Assembly (NCBI RefSeq): GCF_019511445.1
Contig: NZ_JAEUAN010000024.1
Coordinates: 1-64,000, forward strand
Length of the DNA: 64,000 bases
Direction: 5' to 3'
Origin: Aliirhizobium wenxiniae
GTDB taxonomy: Bacteria; Pseudomonadota; Alphaproteobacteria; Rhizobiales; Rhizobiaceae
The position numbers were made by a program, and so were the translations under genes. The notes under the pieces were generated by a model. That model searched no databases, was not told the origin of the DNA, and saw only the letters and a program-made list of their open reading frames with translations. Within the stretch, counting starts at the first letter, position 1, and each line of letters starts with the position of its first letter. Shown piece after piece: positions 1 to 9,543 of the stretch.

Positions 1-57
1 GCGACGGCGGCGCTCAGGGCCGGACAGGACTTCTATCTTAGGACTGTGACTGGTCAT
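1..57 (-). CDS. tnpA: IS66 accessory protein TnpA, N-terminal fragment (runs off the window)
   Basis: An ATG at 57 opens a frame reading MTSHSPKIEVLSGPERRRR to the window edge. The IEVLSGPERRRR stretch matches the start of TnpA (Orf1) proteins of IS66-type elements in rhizobia, which carry a transposase-type helix-turn-helix further on. Only 19 codons are visible. The ATG follows the left terminal region of the element at the distance expected for orf1. In the family TnpA is one of three IS66 proteins, with TnpB and the TnpC transposase. Those would lie outside the window. Confidence 0.65.
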   Translation of the reverse strand, partial: MTSHSPKIEVLSGPERRRR

Positions 58-124
58 AATGGGCACATTACCTCGCACACTTGTTAAGTGGGAGATCGTG
101 TCCGGATATTTATGGGGCCATTAC
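1..124 (-). mobile_element. IS66-family insertion sequence, one terminal segment
   Basis: On the minus strand the element begins at 124 with GTAATGGCCCC. A GTAA terminus is typical of IS66-family ends. After about 65 bp of untranslated sequence a reading frame starts at 57 whose first residues match the N terminus of IS66 accessory protein TnpA. The element continues past the left window edge, so its length and the expected 8-bp target duplication cannot be seen. Its end falls exactly where the adjacent inositol-monophosphatase-like gene loses family similarity, which supports a real insertion junction. The family call rests on the GTAA end plus 19 residues. Confidence 0.7.
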
Positions 125-802
125 AGTTCCGGCCAGCATGTCCCAGGCGGATAGGTGGCGTTCGTAATAGAGGTCGGCCACGCCTTCGGCGACGCGGATC
201 AGGCCGATTGCGGCGGCGCCCATGCGGCGATAATCCATGCCGGTCTCGTAGATTTTTCGGGAGATAGACAGGTAGTCTTCGAAATCGGTTCGGCGGGAAT
301 GGCCGAGAATGGCGATGCCGCGTGACGGGTCGGTTGTCTTGGCTGCCGTGATCGGCTTGCCTTCGCGGACGGCGCCTTCTCCACGGATCGCGCTGAAGAC
401 GGCGTTCTGGGTGGCGTCATATATGACGCCAACGAGGATCTCGTCGCCGCTGACGAAGGCGATCGAGACGCCCCAGTGGCGGAAGCCGCGGATGAAATTG
501 GTGGTGCCATCGATCGGATCGACCATCCATGTGCCGCCGGACGAACCATTACGGCTGGCGCCGCCCTCTTCGCCGAGAAAGGCGTCATCGGGAAACTGCT
601 CGAGAAGCGTTTTGCGGATCGTCTGTTCGGCGCGCTTGTCGGCGACCGTGACGAAATCCTGCAGGCCCTTGTTTTCCACGGCAAGCGTTTCCGGCTGGAT
701 GTCGGCGCGGAATTTTGCGGTTTCGGTCCCGACAAGACGGGCAATGTCTATTGCTGCCTCGGCGCGTTTGCGCAGCGAGGCGAGATCGAATGGGGATGGC
801 AT
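110..802 (-). CDS. Inositol monophosphatase family protein, C-terminus cut by IS66 insertion
   Basis: Mg-dependent sugar/inositol-phosphate phosphatase fold. The metal-site motifs are present: GEEGG (about residues 77-81), DPIDGTT (95-101) and the second-domain WD at 220-221. Family members continue for some 30-40 residues beyond WDxxAG, normally with an EAGG segment. Here the frame runs into the IS66 end at 124 and stops after four IS-encoded residues (VMAP). The protein is therefore 230 aa and probably inactive or unstable. Its ATG at 802 overlaps the stop of the upstream GDPD-LacI gene (TGATG), implying translational coupling in the same operon. It probably dephosphorylated the sugar or inositol phosphate released by the upstream phosphodiesterase; the exact substrate is inference. 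Confidence 0.8.
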   Translation of the reverse strand: MPSPFDLASLRKRAEAAIDIARLVGTETAKFRADIQPETLAVENKGLQDFVTVADKRAEQTIRKTLLEQFPDDAFLGEEGGASRNGSSGGTWMVDPIDGTTNFIRGFRHWGVSIAFVSGDEILVGVIYDATQNAVFSAIRGEGAVREGKPITAAKTTDPSRGIAILGHSRRTDFEDYLSISRKIYETGMDYRRMGAAAIGLIRVAEGVADLYYERHLSAWDMLAGTVMAP

Positions 803-2550
803 CAGGCACTTCTTCTTTTGATCAATGTGACCGGCGTGAATTCCACGCGGGCAACGGCATCGGGGTCCAGGATCCGGCTGGACAGGAGGTCGATCACCTG
901 TTCCGCCTGAATATCGCAGGGCTGCAGGAAGGTGGTCAGGTCATAGGCGCCCCAGCTTGCCTGGGGAATGTCGTCATGGCCGATGACCCTGACCGAACTA
1001 TCGTTCCGGCCAGCATCGCTTAACCCGTCGATGACACCGCAGGCCATGTAGTCGTTGACGGCGAAGATGCCGTCGATGCCGTTATCGAGCAAAGCGTGGA
1101 CGATATTGCGGCCGTTGCGATAGTCGTTCTGGGCAACGGAGATGTGCGACACTTCCATGGCCAACGCTTTCGCGCGTGCCAGAAATGCTTCGGCGCGGCG
1201 GCGCGACGAATAGGAGATGGTGGTGCCGGCAATGACGGCGAGCCGGGTCGCGCCTGCCTGCAACAGGTGGTCGACTGCGAGATGTGCGGCATTGTGGTCA
1301 TCGGAGAGCACACGGTCGACCAGCGGATAATCTTCGCCCTTGTTGATCAGCACGATCGGAACGCCTTCCGCCGCACATTCCTCGCAAATATGCGAGGGGG
1401 GGGCATCCGAAGTGACGATCACGCCCGATACCGCGTAATGCAGCAACTGGCCGATGACGGTGGCGCTGTCTGCTTCCTGCGAGGTGGGAAGCAGGATAGG
1501 CCGATAGTTGCGGGCGATCAGTGCACGGGCGAGATGCTCGACCTGCTGCGTTCGAAAAGGGTTGTCGAGGCCGGCTGCGACAAGGCCGACCAGATCGGAG
1601 CGCTTGTTGGTGAGGCTGCGGGCGAGATAGTTGACGCGATAGCCGAGGTCCTTGGCGGCCTGATAGACCTTTTCGCGGGTCTTTTCGGAAACGCTGGCAT
1701 CCGGCGTGAAGGCACGGGAGACGGCGGCGCGGGAAACGCCGGCGGCACGTGCTACATCGTGCGACGTGACGCGCTTTGCCGGGCGATCGCTGCCATGGCT
1801 TTCGCGCGGGCGCATCAGGTCCGGCAGGTTGGTGCAGATGCCGAGGACCGGAAACGCCATGATATCGGCGAGGACTTCCGGCCGCTCCTCGTGCCACAGA
1901 ACGATTTCTCGACCATTCGCGAAGGATCGTTCGATCAGGTCATCTGTGACGAATTCCTGCGGCGTGTCGCTCGCCTTTTCCCAGCATAGATGCAGGATAT
2001 CGGCGGATGCTTCATCGCCCATTGCGTGGGGATCGGCACCAACGCGGATGAGGATCGCCAGCGGATAGTCGCAGCCGAGTTCGCGCAGTTCCCGTACCTG
2101 TGCCGGATCGAAGGAACCGAAACAGGCGAAACGCTGCTCCCTGTCCTTCAGGTGCTGCCAGCAGAGCGGGCCGGTGCCGGCGCGTTTCAGCTCGATATAG
2201 AGGCCGCAATCGGTTTCGCGCGCCAGCGCTGCCACTTCCTCGAAACTCGGCACGTCCGGCACTGCGGCACGCAGATCGGCAAAGGTGAGGTGCGAGATAT
2301 GGACGTCCCTGCCGAAGACGCGCTCGAGATGGTCGTCATGCGAGATAACCACGATGCCATCGGCAGTCAGTTGCGTGTCGATCTCCCACATTTCGGCACC
2401 GAGTTCGGCAGCGCGGCGAAAGGCGGCGAGCGTGTTTTCCGTCGCGTGGCCGCTGGCACCGCGATGGCCGATACAGAAGGGCAGGCGTCCTCTGTTTTCA
2501 GGCCAGCCGAAGCGGGAGAAGAACGGCGAAAAATCCCTGGCAGAGGTCAT
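802..2550 (-). CDS. Glycerophosphodiester phosphodiesterase-LacI repressor fusion
   Basis: 582-aa two-domain protein. Residues about 24-245 form a GDPD TIM-barrel domain with HRG (29-31), ENT (38-40), EID (57-59) and SHDD (about 70-73), so the catalytic and metal residues of the family are kept. Residues about 261-582 form a complete LacI-family regulator, with a helix-turn-helix (VTSHDVARAAGVSRAAVSRA) followed by a periplasmic-binding-like sensor. Met246 at the junction could be the old start of a separate LacI gene. I chose the ATG at 2550 because it has a GGGGAG Shine-Dalgarno and sits 13 bp after the ATPase stop; a longer frame to 2733 would overlap the ATPase. It probably represses its own operon, perhaps at the palindrome near 7335, in response to a phosphodiester-derived ligand. 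Confidence 0.85.
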   Translation of the reverse strand: MTSARDFSPFFSRFGWPENRGRLPFCIGHRGASGHATENTLAAFRRAAELGAEMWEIDTQLTADGIVVISHDDHLERVFGRDVHISHLTFADLRAAVPDVPSFEEVAALARETDCGLYIELKRAGTGPLCWQHLKDREQRFACFGSFDPAQVRELRELGCDYPLAILIRVGADPHAMGDEASADILHLCWEKASDTPQEFVTDDLIERSFANGREIVLWHEERPEVLADIMAFPVLGICTNLPDLMRPRESHGSDRPAKRVTSHDVARAAGVSRAAVSRAFTPDASVSEKTREKVYQAAKDLGYRVNYLARSLTNKRSDLVGLVAAGLDNPFRTQQVEHLARALIARNYRPILLPTSQEADSATVIGQLLHYAVSGVIVTSDAPPSHICEECAAEGVPIVLINKGEDYPLVDRVLSDDHNAAHLAVDHLLQAGATRLAVIAGTTISYSSRRRAEAFLARAKALAMEVSHISVAQNDYRNGRNIVHALLDNGIDGIFAVNDYMACGVIDGLSDAGRNDSSVRVIGHDDIPQASWGAYDLTTFLQPCDIQAEQVIDLLSSRILDPDAVARVEFTPVTLIKRRSA

Positions 2551-2563
2551 GATCGTCTCCCCG

Positions 2564-3618
<1,055 letters not shown>

Positions 3619-3619
<1 letters not shown>

Positions 3620-4443
3620 CAGCCCTTGGTGCCCCCGCCGAAAATGTTCATGAGACGGTTCTGGAACAGCACGAAAAGTGCGAGCACCGGCAGCGTGTAG
3701 AACAGCCCGACCGACTTGAAGATGTTGAAATTATAGGTGCTGGAATTGGGGTCAGACACCGTGTTGAGATACATGGACAGGACTTCGAAATCGCTGGACG
3801 GGGCAAGAATCCGTGGCAGCATGTATTCGCTCCAGCCGTCGATGAAGGCGAAGAGCGCCAGCGACAGAAGGCCGGGTTTTACCTGCGGCAGGATGATGCG
3901 CCGCCAGACGGTGAAGCGGCTTGCACCGTCCTGCACGCCGGCCATTTCGATTTCCCACGGAACGGCGTCGTAAAAGCCCTTCATGATCCAGATGCCGAAA
4001 GGCAGCATCAGGCTGGCTTTCACCAGAATGACGCCGGTCAGCGAATTGTAAAGGCCGGCAAACTGAAGGACGAGGAAAACGCCGATGATCAGCGTGACCG
4101 AAGGGAAGGCATGCATGACCATGATGCCGGAGAGGACGAAACGCCGGAACGGCAGAGCCAGTCGCGAGAGCGCATAACCGGCGGTTGCCGAAACGGAGAC
4201 GACGATGATCATCAGGCTTGCGGAGAAGATGACTGTCGTCAGCGTCGGCTTCCACACGTCGCCGGTAATGGTTGGGTCGATGAGGAAACGCCAGTGTTCG
4301 AGCGTGAACTCGTTGGGCAGAAGCGAGCCGGGCGCCGTGTTGCTGAAGGTGTCGACCAGCAGGAACAGGTACATGATGAAGAGCGGCAGGCTGAGCACGG
4401 TCAAAAGCAGGATGATCGGCCAGGCGGCGAAATTGCGGGTCAT
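3619..4443 (-). CDS. ABC transporter permease, MalG/UgpE type
   Basis: 274-aa inner-membrane permease with six predicted hydrophobic segments. The EAA loop (EIEMAGVQDGASRFTVWRRIILPQVKPG) lies at about 185-212 and contacts the ATPase. A strong AAAGGAGG Shine-Dalgarno precedes the ATG. It is the second permease of the CUT1 importer, 12 bp downstream of the first permease gene and overlapping the ATPase gene. Substrate not determinable from this subunit. Confidence 0.92.
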
Positions 4444-4455
4444 GATCGTCCTCCT

Positions 4456-5778
4456 TTAAAACTCGATCTTTGGCTTCGACATCATCTCGTCGAAACGGAA
4501 GAGGCGGAGATAGACAATGGAGAGGATCAGCCCGACTGCGACGAGGATCAGCGCCATGGCAGCGCCCAAGCCGTATTGCAGGTTGCCGGTATAGTTGTTG
4601 AGCGCGGTCTTAAAGGCTTCGAGCGCCCAGACCGTCGTGGTGCTGCCGGGGCCGCCATTGGTGGTGAGCCAGATCTGCTCATAGGACGAGAGCAGCGACA
4701 GCGTCTGGTAGCTGGTGACGAAGAGGATCGGCCAGCGCATATGCGGCAGGATGATGTAGCGGATCTGCTGCCAGCGCGAGGCGCCGTCCACTTCGCTGGC
4801 CCAGAGCTGCTGCACCGGAATGGCTTTCAGCGCGCCGGAAAACAGGATCATGCCGAAGGATGCGCCGACAAAACCGTTGACGAGGATGACCACCGTCCAG
4901 GCGCTCGCGACCGATCCCTTCATGTAGTTGAAGGCGGGAAGGCCGAGATCCTGGGCGATGTTGAAGACAAAACCGTCTTCCCAGGTGAACCATTTCCACA
5001 TGACGGCATAAAGCACGACCGGAGTGATGCGCGGCAGAAGCCACAGTACGCTGAAGAAACCGGAGCCCGCGGGCGGCAGATAGAAGGTGGTGATGGCCAG
5101 AAACAGGCCGACCAGAACGTTGAAGGCCAGCGTCAGCACCACATAGAAGACCGTGTTGCCGATGATGCGCCAGGTATCGGGGGTAATGACGAGGTTCTTG
5201 AAATTCTCCGTCGTCCAGGTCCAGCCGGTATAGCTTGCAGTCGCGACCTTTTCGATCGCGCCTTCCGGCGGGTTTTCGAGCATATGCGTAAGCGCCGCTT
5301 CCATTTCGCCGCGGCTGGCGTAGCGCACGTTGAGAACCGATTGCTCGAAGGCGCCGGCGGCAATCTTCAGATCGCGCACCCGCGTCGGGCGGGAGGGCAG
5401 CGTCTTCAGTTCTCGTTCGAAGGCCGTGGAACTGGTGAAGGACCGGTCCTTGAGCCTTTCTGCGATCTCAGTGATGAATCTTGCATCGACGCCGGCTGCG
5501 TGGGCCTTTTCCAGCCCCGCCTGATCGATGACGTAGCTCGACTGGCCGAGTGCATCGATCGTTTTCGCGTCCAGCCCCTCATCCTTGAGTGAGCGCAGAA
5601 GGTTGCCGGTGACGACATAGGAGCCGCCGGAAATGCCGGTGGCCGTGCTCATGTTGGTGAAGGCGAAGACGCTGGTCAGCACGACCGGCAGGAAGAAGAA
5701 GCCGAGAAGCAGAACCATGGCTGGTGTCATGAAAGCCAAGCCAAGGAGATGTGCCCTGTGAGGCGAAGAGGTGCGCAT
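4456..5778 (-). CDS. ABC transporter permease, MalF type with large periplasmic insertion
   Basis: 440-aa permease, well above the roughly 290-320 aa usual for CUT1 first permeases. The excess is a hydrophilic segment of about 150 residues (about 45-195) between the first and second transmembrane helices, in the place where E. coli MalF carries its P2 loop. The C-terminal two thirds is a normal permease core with an EAA loop (SEVDGASRWQQIRYIILPHMRWP). The Shine-Dalgarno before the ATG at 5778 is weak, but the N terminus fits the family. The inserted domain could contact the binding protein, as in maltose transport; that is inference. Confidence 0.88.
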   Translation of the reverse strand: MRTSSPHRAHLLGLAFMTPAMVLLLGFFFLPVVLTSVFAFTNMSTATGISGGSYVVTGNLLRSLKDEGLDAKTIDALGQSSYVIDQAGLEKAHAAGVDARFITEIAERLKDRSFTSSTAFERELKTLPSRPTRVRDLKIAAGAFEQSVLNVRYASRGEMEAALTHMLENPPEGAIEKVATASYTGWTWTTENFKNLVITPDTWRIIGNTVFYVVLTLAFNVLVGLFLAITTFYLPPAGSGFFSVLWLLPRITPVVLYAVMWKWFTWEDGFVFNIAQDLGLPAFNYMKGSVASAWTVVILVNGFVGASFGMILFSGALKAIPVQQLWASEVDGASRWQQIRYIILPHMRWPILFVTSYQTLSLLSSYEQIWLTTNGGPGSTTTVWALEAFKTALNNYTGNLQYGLGAAMALILVAVGLILSIVYLRLFRFDEMMSKPKIEF

Positions 5779-5803
5779 GGGAACCCGAAGAAATGCAGAG
5801 GGG

Positions 5804-5827
5804 CCGGGCGGCAGTTACGCCGCCCGG
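5804..5827. other. Intercistronic stem-loop after the binding-protein gene
   Basis: CCGGGCGGC and GCCGCCCGG form a perfect 9-bp stem around a 6-nt loop, between the binding-protein stop (5841) and the first permease start (5778). No T-run follows. Such hairpins often protect the 3' end of the abundant binding-protein transcript or partially attenuate downstream genes. Similar elements follow two other binding-protein genes in this window. Confidence 0.6.
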
Positions 5828-5840
5828 TGGATGGATGGGA

Positions 5841-7196
5841 TCAGCGGATGACGATCTTGTCGCCGAGTGCGTTGCGTACTTCCGTCTCGACGGCCTTGAC
5901 GGCATCGGCGACGGAATTGGTCCGGGTCCAGGAGGTTTCCAGCCCCTTGTACATGGCCTTCCAGACGACGCCGAAATCGCTGTTGTTGGGAATGGCGTTC
6001 GCCTTTGGCAACAGGCCTTCCGTGGCCGCGGTCGTCCAGCGATCATTGGCGTAGAAGGGGATCGACGCTTCGGCGGAGCCGATGGCGAGATGGCCCGACT
6101 TCACGGCATGCAGAGCGTTGATGTAAGGCTCGGAGGCTGTGGTGATCAGCTCGGCTGCGAGCGTCGCATCTTCATCCGAACCGCCGGTCGACAGAAGATA
6201 GACGAGCGGGTGAGTGATCGTGTTGGCGCGGCCCTTTTCGTTGCCGGCCGGAATCAGGCTGTACTGCATCTGACCGAAGAAGTCCTTCAGGCCCCATTTG
6301 GCTTCCCATTCGGCCTTGTGCCAGGTGCCACCGTGCCAGATGCCGGCCTTGTCGCCGGCGACGGCCTGATGCCAGGTATCCCAGGTGGTGCCGAGATAGG
6401 TGGCCGGAACGACGCCCTTTTCAACCGCATCGACGAAGAACTGGTACATGCCGGTCAGCGCCTGACGGTCGAGAACCAGCTTGCCGGATTCCGCGTCGGC
6501 CATCTCGCCGCCGAAGCTTTGATAGAACTGCCAGTAGTCGGTGCCGTTGTTCGGACGCGGCATGAAACCCTTGCCGGGTTCGACAACCTTGGCATCCTGC
6601 ATCTTCTTGGCGTCGTCGAGCATGGAATAAAGCGTGTATTCGCCGCTTTCGACCTTTGCCGGCAGCGCTTCGATATCGGCGTCCGAATAACCGATCGCCT
6701 TCAGATGCGCCTTGGAGAAGAAGAAGGGGCGCGCTTCGGCATCCTGCGGAATACCCCAGATACGGCCGTCATAGGAGGAGACGTCGATCAAGTTGGGGTA
6801 GAGCTGGTTAAGCGGCCAGGCGTCGAAATCGACATAGTCCTCGATCGGGCGCAGGAGGCCGGATTGCGACCAGGGGCCGATGTCTTCGTGACCGGAAACG
6901 ATGATGTTCGGCGCCTTGCCGGATTCGGCGGCTAGCGTCACGGCCTGCTTGAAATCGTCCCAGCCGGTCCAGGTCTGGGATTCGATCTTGATGGTGAGGT
7001 CCTCACCACGGATCTTTGCCTGACGCGAAACGACGTCGGCCGCCATCTTGATGGCTTCGATGCGGTAATCATTGGTCGGGCCGGTGCCGCCGGCCCAGAC
7101 GGAAATGGTGACATCCTTGGCCATGGCGAAGGTTGCCGTCGATGCCAGCAGCGCTGTCGCCAGAATGGCGGATTTGAAACGCGGAAGTACGGTCAT
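5841..7196 (-). CDS. Extracellular solute-binding protein of CUT1 importer
   Basis: 451-aa family-1 solute-binding protein. The N terminus MTVLPRFKSAILATALLASTATFAMA is a Sec signal peptide with predicted cleavage after AMA, so the mature protein is periplasmic. It is the first gene of the minus-strand operon ending in the truncated phosphatase. It delivers substrate to the two permeases. The operon partners (phosphodiesterase, phosphatase) suggest glycerophosphodiesters or sugar phosphodiesters, in the manner of UgpB. The sequence itself does not prove this. Confidence 0.9.
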   Translation of the reverse strand: MTVLPRFKSAILATALLASTATFAMAKDVTISVWAGGTGPTNDYRIEAIKMAADVVSRQAKIRGEDLTIKIESQTWTGWDDFKQAVTLAAESGKAPNIIVSGHEDIGPWSQSGLLRPIEDYVDFDAWPLNQLYPNLIDVSSYDGRIWGIPQDAEARPFFFSKAHLKAIGYSDADIEALPAKVESGEYTLYSMLDDAKKMQDAKVVEPGKGFMPRPNNGTDYWQFYQSFGGEMADAESGKLVLDRQALTGMYQFFVDAVEKGVVPATYLGTTWDTWHQAVAGDKAGIWHGGTWHKAEWEAKWGLKDFFGQMQYSLIPAGNEKGRANTITHPLVYLLSTGGSDEDATLAAELITTASEPYINALHAVKSGHLAIGSAEASIPFYANDRWTTAATEGLLPKANAIPNNSDFGVVWKAMYKGLETSWTRTNSVADAVKAVETEVRNALGDKIVIR

Positions 7197-7595
7197 GACT
7201 TATCCCCGATAAGCGATCTCGCCTCCTCCGGGGCCGGTCGCAAACAGCGTTATCCGGGTGGGAAAGCGAGGAGTTGATCCTGAACGAGGCGGACCTTAGG
7301 AGCGCTCCACAACAACGAGATGACAAATTGTACACGTGTACATTTTTTATTTTGGCGCGGTGGACTGCTCAGTCTGCCGGGGTGCGTCTGATGCCGGAGC
7401 AGCAAGATCTGGATGGTTGGATGGCGAAAGAGGTGGAAAACGCCTCCTCGTATTCGTCCCGACAAGTGAACGGCGGGGATTTCCTGGCCTTGTGTCCTCT
7501 TGCAAACGCGGTCTGAAACTATTCCGTTTTTGTTGTGCCGGTTCGGTTCTGGCTGAAGTAGTCTCCCGGCCAGCCTGAAGACCGGAACCTATTCA
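7197..7595. other. 399-bp divergent intergenic region
   Basis: Lies between the minus-strand sugar-phosphodiester operon and the plus-strand P1 peptidase gene, and must hold promoters for both. The clearest element is a near-perfect palindrome centred near 7335 (separate entry). Short frames inside it have no convincing Shine-Dalgarno or family resemblance. No confident -35/-10 pair could be assigned. Confidence 0.6.
7325..7346. promoter_or_regulatory. LacI-type operator candidate
   Basis: TGTACACGTGTACA at 7329-7342 is a perfect 14-bp palindrome with a central CG. With one mismatch it extends to AAA and TTT flanks at 7325 and 7346. A central CpG in an approximately 20-bp palindrome is the hallmark of LacI/GalR operators. 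It lies about 130 bp upstream of the binding-protein start of the operon that encodes the GDPD-LacI fusion, so autoregulation by that protein is the simplest reading. Binding is inferred. Confidence 0.55.
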
Positions 7596-8645
7596 ATGAC
7601 CAGTGAACCTCGTGCGCGCCTGCGCGACCTCGATATATCCATAGGCCATTATGAGACCGGCGCGCTCAATGCGATCACCGATGTCGCGGGTGTTGCCGTT
7701 GGTCATGTCTCCTGCGTCGAGGGCGAACGGACGCGCACTGGCGCGACGGCGATCCTGCCGCATTCCGGCAATCTGTTTCAGGACAAGCTGCCGGCGGCGC
7801 TTGCCGTGTTCAACGGCTTTGGAAAATTCGCCGGTTCGACGCAGATTGCCGAACTGGGTGAGATCGAGACGCCAATCCTACTGACCAACACGCTGGGTGT
7901 CGGCCGCGCCATCGAGGCGATCAATCGGCATGTGCTGGCGCAGGCCGGTAATGAGCGGGTCGTGTCGCTGAATGCCATTGTCGGCGAGACCAATGATTCA
8001 AGGCTCAACGATATTCGTGCTGCCCGCCCGAGTGTGGATGAAATGTCCGCAGCCCTTGCCGCCGCCAAGACCGGGGCGGTTGCAGAAGGTGCGATCGGTG
8101 CCGGCACCGGCACGGTTGCCTTCGGTCTCAAGGGCGGGATCGGCACGAGTTCGCGGGTCGTGAAGGCCGGCGGAGCAGACTATACGGTGGGCGTGCTGGT
8201 GCAGTCCAACTATGGCGGCAAGCTGATGGTGGCCGGCAAGCCTTATGAGGCGGAAGGTGCGCATGACAAGGATGGCTCGATCGTGATGATCGTAGCGACC
8301 GATGCGCCGCTTTGCTCGCGCAATCTGAAGCGCCTTGCCGAGCGCTGTTTTGGCGGTCTGGCGCGCACGGGTGCGGCGCTGAGCAATGGTTCCGGCGATT
8401 ATGCGCTGGCGTTTTCCACTGCCGAAGAGGTGCGCCGGACGCCGGAGCGTCGCAAGGCGGTCGCCAATTATCCGGTTCTTTCCAACGATGTTGTCTCGCC
8501 GCTTTTCGAAGCGGTGATCGAGGCAACCGAGGAGGCGATCCTCAATTCGATGACGATGGCGACGACCACGCACGGCTACAATGCCGGGACGGACAAGGCC
8601 TCGACCATCGAAGCCATTTCCCTTGACGCGCTCAAGCGCCGCTGA
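7596..8645 (+). CDS. P1 family peptidase (DmpA-like L-aminopeptidase/D-esterase)
   Basis: 349-aa N-terminal-nucleophile hydrolase of the DmpA family. The self-cleavage site is visible as Gly227-Ser228 in the context DKDGSIVMIVATDAP, where Ser228 becomes the nucleophile of the beta chain. Family members release N-terminal L-residues and hydrolyse D-alanine amides and esters. It is followed after 25 bp by D-amino-acid transaminase, suggesting a bicistronic unit that frees amino acids and converts D-forms to keto acids. No signal peptide, so probably cytoplasmic. The Shine-Dalgarno is weak. Confidence 0.88.
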   Translation: MTSEPRARLRDLDISIGHYETGALNAITDVAGVAVGHVSCVEGERTRTGATAILPHSGNLFQDKLPAALAVFNGFGKFAGSTQIAELGEIETPILLTNTLGVGRAIEAINRHVLAQAGNERVVSLNAIVGETNDSRLNDIRAARPSVDEMSAALAAAKTGAVAEGAIGAGTGTVAFGLKGGIGTSSRVVKAGGADYTVGVLVQSNYGGKLMVAGKPYEAEGAHDKDGSIVMIVATDAPLCSRNLKRLAERCFGGLARTGAALSNGSGDYALAFSTAEEVRRTPERRKAVANYPVLSNDVVSPLFEAVIEATEEAILNSMTMATTTHGYNAGTDKASTIEAISLDALKRR

Positions 8646-8670
8646 ATTTTCTCGAAGACTGGAGTTCTTA

Positions 8671-9537
8671 ATGCCTGCCGCAACGTCCCGCATCGTCTAT
8701 CTGAACGGTGCCTTCCTGCCTGAGAACGAAGCTCATGTTTCGATCTTCGATCGTGGTTTTCTCTTCGGTGACGGTATTTATGAAGTGACGGCGGTGCTGG
8801 ACGGCAAGCTGATCGACAGCCCGCTGCACATGACGCGTCTGGAGCGCAGCGTGCGCGAAATCGGCGGCCATCTGCCGATCTCGACCGACGAGATCGTCGC
8901 CATCGAAAAGCGTCTCGTCGAAGAAAACAAGCTGACCGAAGGCGTAATCTATCTGCAATATACGCGCGGTGCCGAAGACCGGAACTTTCTCTACTCGGAA
9001 GATCTCGAGCCGACGCTGCTGCTCTTCACCCAGGCAAAGACGCTGGAACATGTTGCCGCCGTCGAAAAGGGCCTGAAGGTCAAGGTCGTGCCGGATCAGC
9101 GCTGGGAACGCCGCGATATCAAGACGGTCTGCCTGCTGCCGCAGGTTCTGGCCAAGCGGATCGCCAAGGCCGAAGGCTGCGACGAAGCCTGGATGGTTCA
9201 GGACGGTTACATCACCGAAGGTGCGTCTTCGACGGCCTATATCATCACCAATGACGACAAGATCGTCACCCGCGGTAACGGCAATGCCATCCTGCCGGGC
9301 TGCACGCGTCTCGCCGTACTTGAGCTTGCCCGCGAGCAGGGGCTGACCGTGGAAGAACGCCTGTTCACCGTCGAGGAAGCCATGGCTGCACGAGAAGCTT
9401 GCCTCACCAGCGCTTCGAACTTCATCGTGCCGATCACCTCGATCGACGGCAAGCCGGTCGGTGACGGCAAGCCGGGTGCGATGTTCAAGCGCCTGCGCGA
9501 GCTTTACATGGACAATGCCCGCCGTACGGCCGTGTAA
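8671..9537 (+). CDS. dat: D-amino-acid transaminase
   Basis: 288-aa class IV PLP-dependent aminotransferase. The opening YLNGAFLPENEAHVSIFDRGFLFGDGIYEV is typical of D-alanine aminotransferase, and the PLP lysine lies in the RRDIKTVCLLPQVLAK segment (about 143-158). The C-terminal EGASSTAYII and LPGCTRLAVLELA blocks bind the cofactor. It transfers the amino group of D-alanine and other D-amino acids to 2-oxoglutarate. I start at 8671 (CTGGAG upstream) rather than at the longer frame from 8581, which overlaps the P1 peptidase gene. It fits the surrounding D-aminopeptidase and dipeptide-uptake genes. Confidence 0.9.
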   Translation: MPAATSRIVYLNGAFLPENEAHVSIFDRGFLFGDGIYEVTAVLDGKLIDSPLHMTRLERSVREIGGHLPISTDEIVAIEKRLVEENKLTEGVIYLQYTRGAEDRNFLYSEDLEPTLLLFTQAKTLEHVAAVEKGLKVKVVPDQRWERRDIKTVCLLPQVLAKRIAKAEGCDEAWMVQDGYITEGASSTAYIITNDDKIVTRGNGNAILPGCTRLAVLELAREQGLTVEERLFTVEEAMAAREACLTSASNFIVPITSIDGKPVGDGKPGAMFKRLRELYMDNARRTAV

Positions 9538-9543
9538 CAAAAA

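Noticed and set aside
4111-5592. 493-codon plus-strand open frame
   Set aside because: It is opposite the MalF-type permease and MalG genes, has a low-complexity Asp/Arg/Gly-rich product and no Shine-Dalgarno; an antisense shadow of GC-rich coding sequence.
7274-7578. Two 80-codon frames in the large intergenic gap
   Set aside because: No Shine-Dalgarno, mutually overlapping, no family resemblance, and they cover the operator palindrome.
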